Assembly: GCA_023974075.1 (NCBI GenBank)
Contig: CM043797.1
Location: 34,257,639 to 34,321,638, forward strand
DNA from: Chaenocephalus aceratus
Lineage: Eukaryota > Chordata > Actinopteri > Perciformes > Channichthyidae
Direction of reading: 5' to 3'
Length of the DNA: 64,000 nucleotides
Shown: in pieces, positions 1 through 59,727 of the stretch
Numbering within the stretch: position 1 is the first letter of the stretch
Layout of the letters: the number at the start of each line of letters is the position of its first letter
Program-made: the position numbers and the translations under genes
Notes under the pieces: model-generated
Databases searched by the model: none
What the model saw: the letters and a program-made list of their open reading frames with translations, nothing else
Told to the model about the DNA's origin: nothing

Positions 1-110
1 GCTCATTACTCCCGTTAGGGCTCATAGCATTTTTCGAATGGGTTACATTTATTTGTGGCATTATGTGTATCAATTACTTACATCTTGTGTTTTGCCTTTT
101 TATATTTTAG

Positions 111-633
111 CAGCCACTGAGAAAGTCTCAACGGTTGTCGGTGAAGGATACACCAGAAGAGAAACCAGAGAAGCCTGAAAAGACAAAGGTAATTACAAGA
201 CGCATCAAAAAGCGCTGTCTCCATTTCAAATGCACTGTTTCTCTATTCTCTATTGCATTCATTTCATGTTCCTTGATTGTTTTTTTGTCATGGTAGGCAC
301 CTCCCAAGAACAAAAAGGCAGCCAAACCAGTAAAGGCCAAGCCAGAAGAGAAGAAGGAAGAAGAGGAGGAGGAGGAGGAGGAAGAGGCCACTCCTGCAGA
401 AAACGGAGAGGCCAAAGCTGAGAAGGTATGACAGACTTGTGAAATTGGGGAATATAAGCAACATTCAAAGAGAAACTCGATATTAATACATGTTTTTCTT
501 CTCCATCCTCCAGCCCGCTGCAGCAGAGGAAGCAGAAGACGCAGAGGAGGCGGAAGAAGCAGATGAGGCAGAGGAGAAGGACGACAAAGCTGAGGAAGCC
601 GAGGAGGAGGAAGAAGACAAGGACGCCGAATAG
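111..633 (+). CDS. hmgn1: hmgn1, high mobility group nucleosome-binding protein (3' coding exons, 5' end outside window)
   Basis: Three coding exons: 111-188, 297-425 and 514-633 (TAG at 631-633), each with AG acceptors and GT donors, all phase 0. They encode 108 residues. The first exon carries RKSQRLSVK, the equivalent of the HMGN nucleosome-binding core RRSARLSA; the second begins APPKNKKAAKP and becomes lysine/glutamate rich; the third is an almost purely acidic Ala/Glu/Asp tail ending KDAE. HMGN proteins bind the acidic patch of nucleosome cores and loosen chromatin in the nucleus. The start codon and first basic exon(s) lie upstream of the window. Calling it hmgn1 rather than another HMGN rests on brwd1 lying directly downstream in the same direction, as I recall for human chromosome 21. 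No frame breaks are seen. Confidence 0.88.
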
Positions 634-1405
634 CCGTGACACACCTAGACTAACTTGCCAGAGCCCCCCTGTACCTCGTTTCTTGTACAATGCAGAGACT
701 ATTTTTATCTACTATTTTCATAAGACAGTAATGTTTTTAGGCACGTGATTGCAGAAATGCATTTTTAAAGAAACAACTACAAATTTCATTCAGTTTCTTC
801 TCAGTCGTTTTATTTTTTTCGTTCCATTGTTTGTACTCTCTGGCTTCTTACTTTGCCTTTTTGTTAGGTTTGTAGTTTTCCTGCATGACAAGAATTCGTG
901 CCTATATCAGGAATTTGATGTTCGGCTCCGGGGGAGTTTACCTGAGACATTCCCGAGGCGCTTTGAGGGATTTTTGTAACCTGTACTGTTTTTGGATTTA
1001 ATACAGCATCAAGTGTTGGTATGATTGAAGAGTTGTGCTAAATCAGTCTTGTTCATAATATTCACGTTCACTAGTACTGGATTTTTTATTTTTCCAAATG
1101 CTGTCAGAGAAGGTACATGTGAGGATGGTTGGACACATCCATGCTCTCCGCTGTGCTCAATTCAAGAAGCATTACAAAGCTAATCGTGCGTGTTTTAGGT
1201 AATCCTATTAGGATTACTGTATTCACACCTCAGTCAACAAGATATATTCGCCACCTCTCTGTGGATATATTCTTTGTGGTTTTTTTGGGATTTATCTACC
1301 AATGTACAGTTTCCTCATTTTTTAAAAAAATAAAAAAAAACAAAAATACATTTTCTTTGTTATGAATGGTATGAAATGCCAAATAAAGTGGGAATTCCTG
1401 TAAAC
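634..1405 (+). other. hmgn1: hmgn1 3' UTR
   Basis: AT-rich, T-run-rich sequence directly after the hmgn1 stop codon with no coding signal. Short open frames here are chance. The end is placed just after the AATAAA at 1382-1387. HMGN transcripts generally have long 3' UTRs compared with their coding regions, which fits. Confidence 0.6.
1382..1387 (+). terminator. Polyadenylation signal of hmgn1
   Basis: A canonical AATAAA about 750 bases after the stop codon. Another AATAAA inside an A-rich run at about 1329 could be used as well. Confidence 0.5.
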
Positions 1406-3785
1406 TGTTTCTAAACTATTTTGTGTGGGATTACATCATATGATTGGTGATTGTTACCTGTTGCAGATGTTCACCATGTCTAACCTGAAATTACTTTTTG
1501 AATTCACCACCAGGGAGAAGTATATCCATATATATGAGACCAATACTCTCAATGATAAGCTGACAGATTTGCTCAATAGTGAATATTTACATCTTATACA
1601 TTCATGTAGATTTCCTTTACTGTAAGTAAACTTAAGTTAAAGTGTGAAAGTTAAACTATTTAACCCATGTGAATACAGCATCATGCAACTCTGAATATAC
1701 TGCAGCTTCAATATCTAAACTGCACTCTAGTTGGAGCAACACTGCATTATTGTACTATGTTCAATGACAAATCTAAAATATTATATGGTTAAAGAGTCAT
1801 TCTGCATATTGAGTACATGTGCATTTATACTGTAAGTATATATAGCAGCTATGTACTTCTACTAAAGTAGCATTGTGCATTCAGGACTTTTCACTTGTAA
1901 TTGAGTATTTTCAGACCCTCTACTTATACTCAAGAAAAGGATGAGTACTTCGTGCACCTCTGATGTAAAGACTACAAACTAAAGTTTATGTATCAATCAA
2001 GAGCTAGTTTATTCTGTAGGGAACATTGGGATTTTAGCCTTTGTGGACCATTTACATGCATCAAAACCTATAGAACACACTACATGAAAAGGATAACCAC
2101 AAAGAGCTTAATAGGGCCCCTTTAAAATGTACTTGACTTAAGAGTCAGTGACACAGGTCCCCTCTCTAAAAAGGATCATGAGTTAATGCAGTAAACCAGA
2201 CAGTATTTTCTTTAAGTTTATGGGGCAAATTCCCAAACAAATGTGCATGTAATCAAATTACCCAAGGGCAACATGACACAAGGTGAATCTAGAGCCTTCG
2301 GGGCAATAGGGCTCTTTGCCATGTTGACCAAGCTTGGGAATTTATGTCATATCCTTCAGGATATCTAATGCATGATATACAGTATGATTACAAAGATAAA
2401 ACATACAGAGAACCATAGATGGAAGAAGTATTTTTGACGTAAAAATAGCAATACCACACATAATTAAATTCACACATATGAGGAATTTGCCTTGGTGTAC
2501 ATGGTGCATACATAAACACAGTTGAAGAAGATAGTTGTAAGTAAAGGACCATAAAATAAAACTATTATAGAAAACTTATTTTAAAAAGAAATTCATAACA
2601 TTACAATATACCAAAACAACTATGTACGGTACAGTATGATATATGACTACCTGTTGTTTATTAAGATTCCTTTTCAGAGTTTTGTGTATTTCATTTTTAT
2701 ATCATGCGTTATTTAATACTTGTGGAGCTAAAAGATCCAAAATACACATTACGGTGTTGGTTTTAATAGCTACTCTTTATACATTTGCGTCCACTAAATT
2801 CCCCAAAAGTCTATGGTGCCTCATCACAACTTAAAAAAGGAAAAGTCTTAATGTAAGTAGCAGACTAAGTAGATATATAGATTAATATTAGCCTCTGGAA
2901 TTATACCATAATTCCTCAGTTAATTATTTTGTTCTCTGTGCCAGAAATCTCCACTTCAGTAGCATTACACCAAGCATACAAGTTTGTATTCACTATTTAT
3001 ATTTTTAATTATTCACTATTTATAAATTATATTCCTGATTTCTGAAGGTGTTTACAAAGGGGTTTTATTAGACATCATTCATAGCCAGGTTTAGCATACA
3101 ACTTTTATTCCTAGGAACATGGGGGAAAACTTGTTTTTGTTACGGTTTTTGATCATACGGTCTACAACAGTTGACATTAGTGTGGATGTATGGAGGGATA
3201 ACAAGACAAGAGATATAAAATTAACTTAGGTAAAAAAAACATTTGACTCTAACAAGTCAACAAAATAAAACAAAATGTAAGAATTTTGGATGAAAATATT
3301 AACATTGTTATACCTGGCTTTAAGTAATATTCAGATTTATATCCCGGTAGTGTAAGCTACTTATTGTATAATTGTATACACATACTACAGTATTTCAGAC
3401 TTGACAATACATTTGTACTTATTCACGTGTAGTATCTCCCCCAAACATGACGTTTTGAGATATATATTTTTTTACAATAAAAAAGAGCAGGTTTAATTAT
3501 TTTACAAAAATAATAAAGCATCGTCAAGAGCAAATTGGCAACCGTTACTATGACGTCATGTGCAGAACTCACGAGCTCGGTGAGAACAAACAAGTGGGCG
3601 GCCGTTTGTAATATATATTTGTTGTTATTTCTTTAATGTTATTTTTTTTAACAAGTGGATTTGGATTTCGAGACAATACGTGACTCACATAAAATAGTAC
3701 CGATGTTGCTAACGGACGAGCTAACGCACACTTTAGTCTTTTGCAGAAAGTGTTCTTCGCTTCCCAACCCCCTTTTTCCTGTGTT
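1406..3785. other. Intergenic AT-rich DNA between hmgn1 and brwd1
   Basis: About 2.4 kb without a convincing exon on either strand; open frames are short and lack family similarity. Around 1830-1960 there is a degraded piece of the fish repeat family also present at 4877-5385 (repeated -tacttctact-/-gagtacttc- words). Nothing else is recognised. Confidence 0.5.
3551..3558. promoter_or_regulatory. Consensus CRE (TGACGTCA)
   Basis: A perfect palindromic cAMP-response element / CREB-ATF site about 930 bases upstream of the brwd1 start codon. It could belong to a brwd1 promoter or be coincidental; only the motif is seen. Confidence 0.3.
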
Positions 3786-3789
3786 ACTC

Positions 3790-4275
3790 ATAGATGTATA
3801 AAGAGAACTGGATACAGCGCCGGAAGCGGAGATCCGTTCATTCATACGAGAGCCGCTCAGTGGCGCATGAAGCCCAGAATAGAGCGACTGTAGATTCAGA
3901 AAGTACCCGGATCATCTGCACTGAGCATGCGCACTTGAGTTCCCCTTGAGCCCCGCCTCCGATCTGCCGCTCTCGGCTCAGCCAAATTAATGGTGGGGAG
4001 ATTGGTGGTGGATTCAGCTTTCAGCTCTTTTTACAACTTTTACAACCTAATGATTTAAATAAGGGCTATACAAGTGTTCGTATTGGGTAGATTATATATC
4101 TAAAAAAAAATTATGCGCGGATTTACTGACGTCTCTTTTCCAATGTAAGTCAATGCGGAAAAGTCTTTATGGGCCTAAATTACGTCACTGGAGCTGTAGT
4201 GCCACCGTTTGACCACAACGAGCGTTCCAAAACTCGGCTTCAACGGCCGGCTCACTTCCTGGCGGCTTGGTGTTA
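3790..4275. repeat. Interspersed repeat (copy 1) forming the brwd1 upstream region
   Basis: Begins with ATGTATAAAGAGAACTGGAT, continues through a segment with GCTCAGTGGCGCATGAAG, and ends around CACTTCCTGGCGGCTTGGT. The same word order recurs at 59205-59727, and the first part recurs at 58984-59160. The family is unclassified by me; no target-site duplication could be defined. Confidence 0.65.
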
Positions 4276-4481
4276 CTCCGCTGTGGCGGAAGTAAGTCGT
4301 ATCGCGCTGGGGCCCTCATCCTTCCAATGGCGACTGCAAACAGGCTGAATAGAAAGCGGGAGCAACCGTGGAGGGGGGTCAGAGCTGTGTAACCGAAATT
4401 AAATAAATATATCCTCGTCTGTGTAGTCCTAAAGTTAGCCTTAACATTTGTTTCACCTCTCCAAATCACGGCCGAATCACA
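4276..4481 (+). promoter_or_regulatory. Probable brwd1 promoter and 5' UTR
   Basis: GC-richer sequence with several CpGs directly before the brwd1 start; no clear TATA box. Placement is by position only. The start codon context (CACAATGG) has G at +4 and A at -3, a good Kozak match. Confidence 0.4.
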
Positions 4482-34075
<29,594 letters not shown>

Positions 34076-34980
34076 AGGACGGGAAGAGAACTGGAGACCT
34101 TTAAATAAAGACACGATACGGTAGTAGCACTGGAGTCCTGGAGAGAAAATGCTGTGAATCTGTTTCATTCAGGGATATTTATATTTTCTATGAAAAACAT
34201 GTTTATAGATGTAAAACGAATTCAAGCATTTGAACTGCTGGGTCTTTTTTCCTCACAGCGAAAACACCACCGCCCCATTGTGCTCGTTGCGATTGTCCGC
34301 GTGGGTGCTACTCTTATATACCTCTCGTTTAATCAAGCATATTGCTGGCTTGCACTAAGATACACTGTAATGAGGTATTTCATACACTAGTTTTGCATTA
34401 GAAACTCAGGGGTCAAATACGTTTACTGTAGACTCAGACATGCGGTTGTTTTCTGCGCGACAGAATGCAACTCCAGATGTCCGAGCACACTCACTGGGAC
34501 AAAAAGAAGAGACCATGCTCAGACGTTTGACTACAGCACTCCTTTGTAAATCCACACACTCAATGCTCGTCTGTATTTTGAGTTATGAGCCAAAATGAAC
34601 TAAATATTCTTTCCCCCATTGCATTAGTTTTTTCTCTAAGTTAGTTTGTGTTCTAGTGAATAGATGTAAATATTTGATCGAGGAAGACGTCTGAGGTTCA
34701 GTCAAAATGTTTATTTAATTTGTTTTTTTAATTTCTTCTCTCTTTTTTTCTTACAATTAACTGCATTGTCTTGCCATATGTCACAAATTGGTACTTGTTT
34801 GCCAAGTACACAAGTACTCTTTGCAAAATACTGTGATTTCTCATATTGGGAAGGCCCGTTTCTGTGTTACCTACTTTCAGTGTTAAATTCTTTTTTTCAG
34901 AGTTGACTTAAAAACATTTTGCCAGTCACATGGTTTAATTTTGTTAACGGGGAAGGTTTCTAAATAAAGTCGCTTTATGA
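34076..34980 (+). other. brwd1: brwd1 3' UTR
   Basis: Non-coding AT-rich sequence after the stop codon. Possible poly(A) signals AATAAA at 34104-34109 (very close to the stop) and 34963-34968, the latter the more likely main site; a further one at 35083-35088. Confidence 0.55.
34963..34968 (+). terminator. Likely brwd1 polyadenylation signal
   Basis: AATAAA about 890 bases after the brwd1 stop, followed by a T-rich stretch within 60 bases. Confidence 0.5.
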
Positions 34981-35360
34981 CATTTTGCTTAATGTTTTTC
35001 ATACTACACCTTTATTAAATCACAGGAAAACTATTATTGCGATGTGGTTGTGGAGTGCAATGGATGAGTTATTCCTCACAATAATAAAGACATCATTTCA
35101 AGGTGTGTTATGTTTCTGACTTTGTTACATGTGTTGCAGGTACAAAGTTAACAGACAGGAAGACATGAACTAACAGATGTGCTTTTTATCCTGGCTTGTC
35201 GGGAGGTAATACATTTGTTGACACATTATATACAAAGATATTTCTGCCCCCAAGGATTTTGTTCTTAGATTCAAATGAATAGTTTGGAGATATAACCCTA
35301 CACTAAGTATCGAGTTCGCAATATCAATCAATTATTTATATTATATATATATTATTTATT

Positions 35361-36222
35361 TATATAGCCCAATATCACAAATGTTACATTTGTCTCAGTG
35401 GTCTTCAGTGTGTACAGAATATCAGTTTGACAATACGACACCCTCTGTCCTTAGACCCTCACATCATACAAGGAAAAACTTCCGGAGAAACCCACAGTTT
35501 AAATGGGAGAAACCTCAGGGAGAGCAACAGAGGAGGGATCCCTCTCCCAGGACGGACAGACTTGCAATAGATGCCGTGTGTAAATTGAAAAGATAATACA
35601 TTTACAACATAGGTAGACCAAATGTTTGGAAATGCATGTGTCTATAATAAGAAGATGAATCCACGAGGATGTCAACAATCCTGTGGGAGCCATCGGGGAA
35701 GTAGTATGATGAGAGTCAGGCAGGACCGCAGAGACTGGTTCAGCCACGACTCGAAGTCCAGACCAGGACTCAAGACCAGGACCTCAGCCACGACTCAGGA
35801 ACCTCAGCCACGACTCAGGATCCCGGCGTAGATAGACACCAAAAAGAAATGTGGGGCAATATGTACAACATTTACAATATTTTTGGGGGTTTCCTTCTCC
35901 TGTCGTGTGTTATGTTGTTGCTTGGAAATGGTCTGCAAAGGCTAAAATCCCGTTGTTCCCTTCAGATGGAGTTTCTCTCCCACACACTTTTGCTCTGTTG
36001 TAATCCGGTATGTGGTATAGTTAAATATCATTTTCAACAGGATATAAATACTCAGGTAAAGATGTTATTTACTTTATTTTCCAAGTTTCACTCAAAAACT
36101 TTCCAGGGTCAAGACAAATACTTTAAATTGTTTTCATATGTGTCGTATTGTCATACTGATATTCTGTACAAACTGTGAAGACCACTGAGACAAATGTAAC
36201 ATTTGTGATATTGGGCTATATA
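35361..36222. repeat. Large inverted repeat with ~82-bp arms between brwd1 and mipep
   Basis: Left arm 35361-35441 (TATATAGCCCAATATCACAA...) is the reverse complement, with a few mismatches, of the right arm 36140-36222 (...TTGTGATATTGGGCTATATA). The right arm is followed by a (TTGA)n tail, so each arm looks like the 3' end of a fish retroelement and the two copies face each other. The 700-base spacer includes a short tandem repeat (CAGCCACGACTCAGGA, near 35787-35822). Confidence 0.72.
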
Positions 36223-36249
36223 AATAAACATTGATTGATTGATTGATAT

Positions 36250-37063
36250 ATAGATAGGCCTACCGATTTTTAACGGTTTGCATAAAATATAAACAAAACT
36301 ACAAACAAATGATTTAATTAACTAAAGAGTGAGGGTCTTTTCAAGTAACACATAAGTCAAATAATGAAAAGGGGTTTCAGGGCTTTTTTATTTTTCATGT
36401 AATAACGTGATTTTGAAAAGTATTAAGATCTCACTACTAGTAATTTTGGCTTACCCTTTAATTGTTTGCATTTTATGGAAAAACATCCAATTATTTATCG
36501 GAAATTCAAATTAAAAGGTCAACGTGATGTGCTTTAACGATTTTTAGCTTATTGGTCGAAATTAACAAGCTTTTAACCATGCTTTTAACGTGAAAGGGCT
36601 TCTTCTGACGACAGCGTGACGACATCACGTAATGTTTTTCTTCAACTGGTCGCACTTTCGACTCTTTTGATTAGCAATGTTTTTAATTTCATTTGTTAAC
36701 ACTGGGATAATAAATAACTAGTGCAAAACATGTGTCACATTTACATGTTAATTTATATTTGTTAGGAAATACTTGTTTTATTAAATGTTTTTTCGCGAAA
36801 GTAACACCTGTCACCGTTATTTACATGTACGTTGATAGATAGCCAAGGAGCTAACATGTGAGTAGCTGCTTCTGTTGACTTGACAGCTACACCTCTTAAC
36901 TCATGACAATAAAACAGCTAGCATTTAATGAAGAGAAAGGTTTAGAATAAACGGACGTTAATACTTTTTTTGTTTTCCTTTTTAACATATCCTGCTTCGG
37001 CAAAATAAGCTAACATTGAAGCTAAAGTTAGCATGTCCTCTGTCAGCCACTGTCAACACTACA
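36250..37063. other. AT-rich upstream region of mipep
   Basis: No repeat family or exon is recognised. No TATA box with a convincing start is seen; the mipep promoter presumably lies in the last few hundred bases. Confidence 0.35.
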
Positions 37064-37095
37064 GGCTTCAGTAAAGCTTCAGTAAAGCTTCAGAA
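37064..37095. repeat. Short tandem repeat in the mipep 5' UTR
   Basis: GCTTCAGTAAA is repeated about 2.5 times, ending 30 bases before the start codon. Confidence 0.7.
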
Positions 37096-37124
37096 CATCA
37101 GAAGAGTTGCAGCTTCAGTACATC

Positions 37125-54774
<17,650 letters not shown>

Positions 54775-56360
54775 GTAACGAATCATTAGTTAGTTATCAA
54801 CACCGTGTCTCATCTTATACATGTGTGACGATTAAATATTGCTTTGAATCCTCTATTCCTTTAAATTACCACTGTTCAATCGTAATTCAGGATTCAAATC
54901 ACCCCGAAAAGTTTGATGAAGCACTTTTTTTCTTCAAATTAATCTTTAAGTGATTTGGGTTCCATCAGATCTAGTAATTGTTCTTCTAATAGTTTTGGGG
55001 GGCTCTCATGTCACCTTTTGGCCCCACTGCCTTGCTGCAAGTCTTCTACATGTGGCTGTTTGGTGCTATAGCAGTTTTAGGATTACCAAGAGTTCCACTG
55101 CACGTTTTCTGTCAGGTCAGGTATTAAGGTGTCAGTCTGTGAGCACCAGTAAAACGGGCTTAGTGTAATTACTGTAACGTGATGCTGGAGGATTTGTTTT
55201 GCCTGGAGGCTCGTCTGCTCTTCAATGCATTGTCTTTCAGCAGCCTCCTCTCATGAGAGGCTGAAAACGTCCTCAGAAACATACTGGTTGCATTTTGTGG
55301 AAGAGAGTTAGAAAGTTAGATGAAGAAAGAAACCACATTTGAGATTTTAGTGTACTAGTTGTTGATTTGTATCCCTACGGTGGCCAACAGGTGTAAACAG
55401 CTCTTAAAATGTCCATTAGGAGAAATGTGCTGCAGCAAACGATACAAATGTAAAACACAAATGTGCCTTAGCGCATGCAAAGGAAGAAACAACTTCACCA
55501 ACGTGATGAAACATACGCAGCATTTACTAAAAGCGCTGCAGAAGCAAAACGCTGCAAAATGCTGCAAAAAGCTTAAAACACGGGGGGCTTGTTGACGTTC
55601 AGGAAATATAAAGTTGGCCAACTGTCACTGTTGGAGTCTGTTTCATTATTCTAAGTGTTTTTGTAGGTTTCCAACAACAGTGAAAGTGAGGGGCAAAACA
55701 AGCTTGCCTCTTTTTCCAGAGGCGTCCGCATGGCGCTGTGTTCTCACTGGAGTCAGTTGAACTCGGTCCCTTGATGAGACTTTCTGATAGATTTCCATGA
55801 TTAAAAGATCTCCTCACAGTCTTCTACCCTCACTGCTGCAGGTGGTTCTCACCTGAGGGGAAGTTTAGTTTGTCATCAGACAGAAGCAGCTGTGAGTCCA
55901 TTAGTCAGCTTGTAGTTTTTTCAGGTGCTGTTGTGGTTTGGCTCACTCTGTAGCAAATATGTACACATTCACACACCTCCCACAGTGTCCTATCTTTGTT
56001 TACGAGAGCAAACCAGAGACTCTGCCAGTCCTGCAACTCTCTCTGCTCTGAAGTCAGTTATTTGATATGTTGAAAAAAACTCTTACCTCAACTACTTCTT
56101 TTAAGCAAAGACAAAATCCAGAAGGCAGACAGACGGATGATTATGGGTTTGAGCCCTAAAAACTGCTGAGTCTGCAAGGGTGCTTTCCCCTTTGCGTTTA
56201 ACCAACATTTTTCAGCCAGGCTAGAACAACTTTGATCCAAAATATCTCTACATTTACTGAGTGGATTTTCATGAAAAGTAATATTCCCCTCTCAGGAATA
56301 GTTTTGTAAAATGTGATTATCTTAATCAAATACCTGCAAAACTAATGATATTCCAATCAG
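54775..56360. other. Start of the last mipep intron, apparently unique sequence
   Basis: No exon matching the expected C-terminus (about 33 residues beginning GMLQ) was found here or further right. No RNA gene or defined element was seen. Confidence 0.4.
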
Positions 56361-56365
56361 CCTCA

Positions 56366-56604
56366 TAGAGTGGTGCAGTTATGAGTTCTACAACTCTGAA
56401 ATGAGTTAGCATTTTACCACTTTTTGTTCTACGACGTAAAACATGTCGGTAAATACTCCACTGGTGGATTTAAAGATGGCTGTTGCTAACAAGTGTCTAA
56501 ACGAGACGACTAAACATCATCACGCCCAACATTAGCCGCCTTTAGCTTAGCCTTTTCCTCCAGGGTCCACGACAGAAATACGTCATCCCAGCACCACTCT
56601 ATTG
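56366..56604. repeat. Complete MITE of the ATAGAGTGGTGC family
   Basis: Left ATAGAGTGGTGCAGTTATGA, right TCATCCCAGCACCACTCTAT, an imperfect 20-base inverted terminal repeat pair; the interior matches 47226-47484. Confidence 0.72.
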
Positions 56605-56694
56605 CGATCGCATAATTATAAATGATAGATAGATAGATAGACCTTTATTAATCAAAATTCATTTTCCACTCTGTCGTACACACATGCGTTTTGA

Positions 56695-56900
56695 GAGGTC
56701 AGAGCGGAGGCAGCCAGTGTAGCCGGCGCCAGTGAGCAGTTAGGTGCCTTGCTCAAGGGCACTTCGGCAGTGGCCCAGGAGGTGAACTGGCTCCTCTCCA
56801 GTACCAGTCCACACTCCGTATTGTTTGGTCCGATCGGGACGTGAACCGGCGACCCTTCGGTCCAAAGTCCAACCCCCTACAGACTGAACCACTGCCGCCC
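56695..56900 (-). repeat. tRNA-derived SINE (family A), minus strand
   Basis: Reads on the minus strand with head GGGGCGGCAGTGGTTCAGTC, B-box GGTTCACGTCCCG and the body GCCCTTGAGCAAGGCACC. Followed at 56907-57060 by the third copy of the TTTATTGATCCC repeat. Confidence 0.75.
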
Positions 56901-57085
56901 CTTACAGTAGATACTTTATTGATCCCGATTTGGGAAATGTTTGCGTTGCAGCTGCATAAAAAACAAACAAGGCAATGTACATAAGAGAAATTAAGACACA
57001 GAAATAAACAGTCCAACATTTTTCAGAAAGGTGATACAAATGATGTTGAATTATTTAATATTGCAAACAAAGGCTAATACCAAAA

Positions 57086-57430
57086 TATAAAACCACCAGA
57101 CTCAGGGAGAGTTTCATCCCACAGGCCATAAGGATATTAAACACATTAACTTTTTAAAGAACGTCCATAAACATTCATCTGTTTGCATTTTGCTAATTAT
57201 TTCTCTAATATATCATATTCCTTTTACTTGTATATAGACTCTTTTGCACTATTTCTATTTTATTTGTATTTACTTGCACATCTCAAAACATTCTCTTGAA
57301 CGTATCTGTTTTGTTTGTTCGTTGTCCTATATATTCATGTTGCACTGTTGGAGGAGCCTTTGACCTACGTGTTTCATTGCCATGTCTACTCTGTAGCTAA
57401 TGTGCAAATGGCAATAAAGCCTTGAGCCTC
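57086..57430 (+). repeat. LINE 3' remnant, + strand
   Basis: Translates as TRLRESFIPQAIRILN, a motif found near the C-terminus of fish non-LTR ORF2 proteins, then a 3' UTR with TGCACTGTTGGAGGAGCC and a final AATAAAG. Clade not assigned. Confidence 0.5.
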
Positions 57431-58980
57431 AACGAGGATGTGGACTATATTCTGGCAGCTTTTAACAATTAAACTGGAGTTAATCATTTTGTCATTTTAG
57501 CAGAAGCTGTAGTTTATCTATATGTCACGACAGCAGAAATAAACGACTTCCTCCCGTTGCCCTCTGCCCTTCATCCTCACCTCCTCGAGCCAGCGTGTCT
57601 GCACAGGACAACAGAGGAGGAGGTGAGAGGAGAGGGAGGATCAGGTGACGTACAGTCAATCTCTCCCTCGGGGTCACCTCCTCCCCCTGCATGGGATTGT
57701 GTCTGTGACTGATCCAGCTTCTGAAATTACAACCAGCAGCAGATAGGATCCTTGATATTAGATCTACTGTCCAATTAACTGTTGTTGAACTGACAATATT
57801 TGCTTTTATAGGCCCGCTTTGAAGTGAGTGCTACTCTAATTATAGGCCAAGGCCCTGAATAGTTATCAGGGTCATATTGATCCCTCTGGCTCTCTTTCTG
57901 AACCATAAGTCATTTTACAGGGCTGTTAAAATGTCTGCTTTGGGAATAATCCTTTTCATTTTGTGACAGAAAACATGGATCAAATAAAATAAAAAAAGCC
58001 TTGAAATGGAAAATATGTTAGTTCCAGTCTGAATAATTGGCAGTTTCCCGTAATTTCTCATAATGATCTTAACAAATTCCTCTCTTTTTATCATAATGAA
58101 ATCTATTCCATGTCTGGAGAAATGTTCAAACGTATCTATCTTTTATCCAGCCGACTTGCTGGCTACACGTGTCCTCATAATTCACCCTAACATCATGAAA
58201 GTTATTAAAGTACATCAGGGCATGTGTTGAAACATTTAGCGTTTATTCGCTCCGGGGTTGAGCGGTTCATTGAAACCATCTTGAATTCCTATCGAGGAAT
58301 GGAAAAGTATTTGGAATAATAAGAAGGGCTCTTTTATATCTGAGGCAGTATTAGGGCCAGGAAGGACACGGTATCCAACCTAGTACACATAACTCTCTCA
58401 AACAAAGACCCTTGTAAATGGAGGTGTGTAACATTTCCCCTTGGTGAGGTGGTCGAGGGGGCAAGAGGTCACATGGGGAACCGGAGCAGACCCCGGCGAG
58501 GCTAACCAGAGGACGGTCTTTATCTGCGGGGCGGCTGCAGGTTTCCCAGGAAGCATGGAGTTGAAATGTAAACCCAGAGCAGCAGCAGGAGCGGCTGAGC
58601 AAGAAAAAGTGAGAATGAGGGGAAAGGGAAGGAGAGAGTGAAAGGGGAACCACAGAGAGGGCTTTCATGGCCCAGACGGTTCCCATAGCCCCGACGGCCG
58701 AGCACAGAAAATGGATCTACTATGGCTCGGTGGCCCGGCTCTTTGTCCGGGGGCAGCGTGGCTGAATGGTCCTTATGACCGCTCGCTAACCACTAATAAA
58801 CCCCCAGTCAGAGCACGGTGGTCTGCACAGTCCCACAGCACTTTGTGACAGTGATGTACCGTCTGAACCGGAGGGGAGGAACCTCACAGAGAACAAATAC
58901 ATGATTTATAGCCTTTACTTAAAAACCAGACATGATTTGTGAGGAAAATGATCGTTCAGTTCTCCATACAGCATGTTCAG
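57431..58980. other. Last mipep intron, apparently unique segment
   Basis: GC-richer between about 58440 and 58840 but without a supported exon; the open frames on both strands there lack splice or family support. Confidence 0.35.
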
Positions 58981-58983
58981 AGC

Positions 58984-59727
58984 ATGGATGCATAAAGAGA
59001 ACTGGAAACAGCGGTGGAGGTCCTGGTCATTCCTATGAGAGTTTCTCAGTGGCGCATGAAGCACAAAATGACCTGACTGAAGTACTAAAGTATACGTAAC
59101 TGGGTCCATAGAGCATGCACACTAGCATTAAGCTTAAGCCCCGCCTCTTACCATTAACCACAGCCATTAAAATGCCCCGCTTCCAATCGCAGCGCCACAG
59201 GCATGGATGTATAATAAGAACTGGATACAGCGTGGGAGGCGGGGCCTCGTTCATTCCTATGAGAGTTGCTCATTGGCGCATTAAGACAAAATTGCCCAAC
59301 TTTTGAGAGAGAGTGAAACGTCACGAAAGTATTCATATCATCTGTTCTTATTGAGCATCCATGGGTAAAGGTAAAACTCATGTAGTACTGAACACGTCAC
59401 ATGAACGTGCCGGGCGGCGCGGTCCCGTGGGTTAGATCCGCGTTCATAATGCCGAGGAAAATAACTCTCAGAATAACGTTATTAGCACATTTGTACAACT
59501 TGATGACCGAATGTTTTTAATAATGGCTATACAAACGTTCATACTGGGTAGTTTATTTAGTTAAAAAAAAATTATCCAACGATTTACAGACGTCTCTTTC
59601 CCAATGTTAGTCAATGGGAAAAAGTGTTTACGGGCCCAGCGACTGATACAGAAGTGTAGTACCGCCGTTTGGCCACAATGAATAGTTTCCTCAGAGTCCG
59701 GCGCACTTCCTGGGGGCTTGGTTACAG
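58984..59727. repeat. Interspersed repeat (copies 2 and 3) related to the brwd1 upstream region
   Basis: A partial copy at 58984-59160 (ATGGATGCATAAAGAGAACT, GTGGCGCATGAAGC) and a fuller copy at 59205-59727 (GAACTGGATACAGCG, then TTAAAAAAAAATTATCCAAC, then CACTTCCTGGGGGCTTGGTT). The order of words matches 3790-4275. Confidence 0.65.

Noticed and set aside
259..690. 143-codon minus-strand open frame over hmgn1
   Set aside because: It is the complement of acidic coding exons and crosses introns; no independent support.
58351..58705. Possible exon in the GC-richer stretch of the last mipep intron
   Set aside because: Open frames on both strands lack acceptor/donor pairs and do not match the expected mipep C-terminus.
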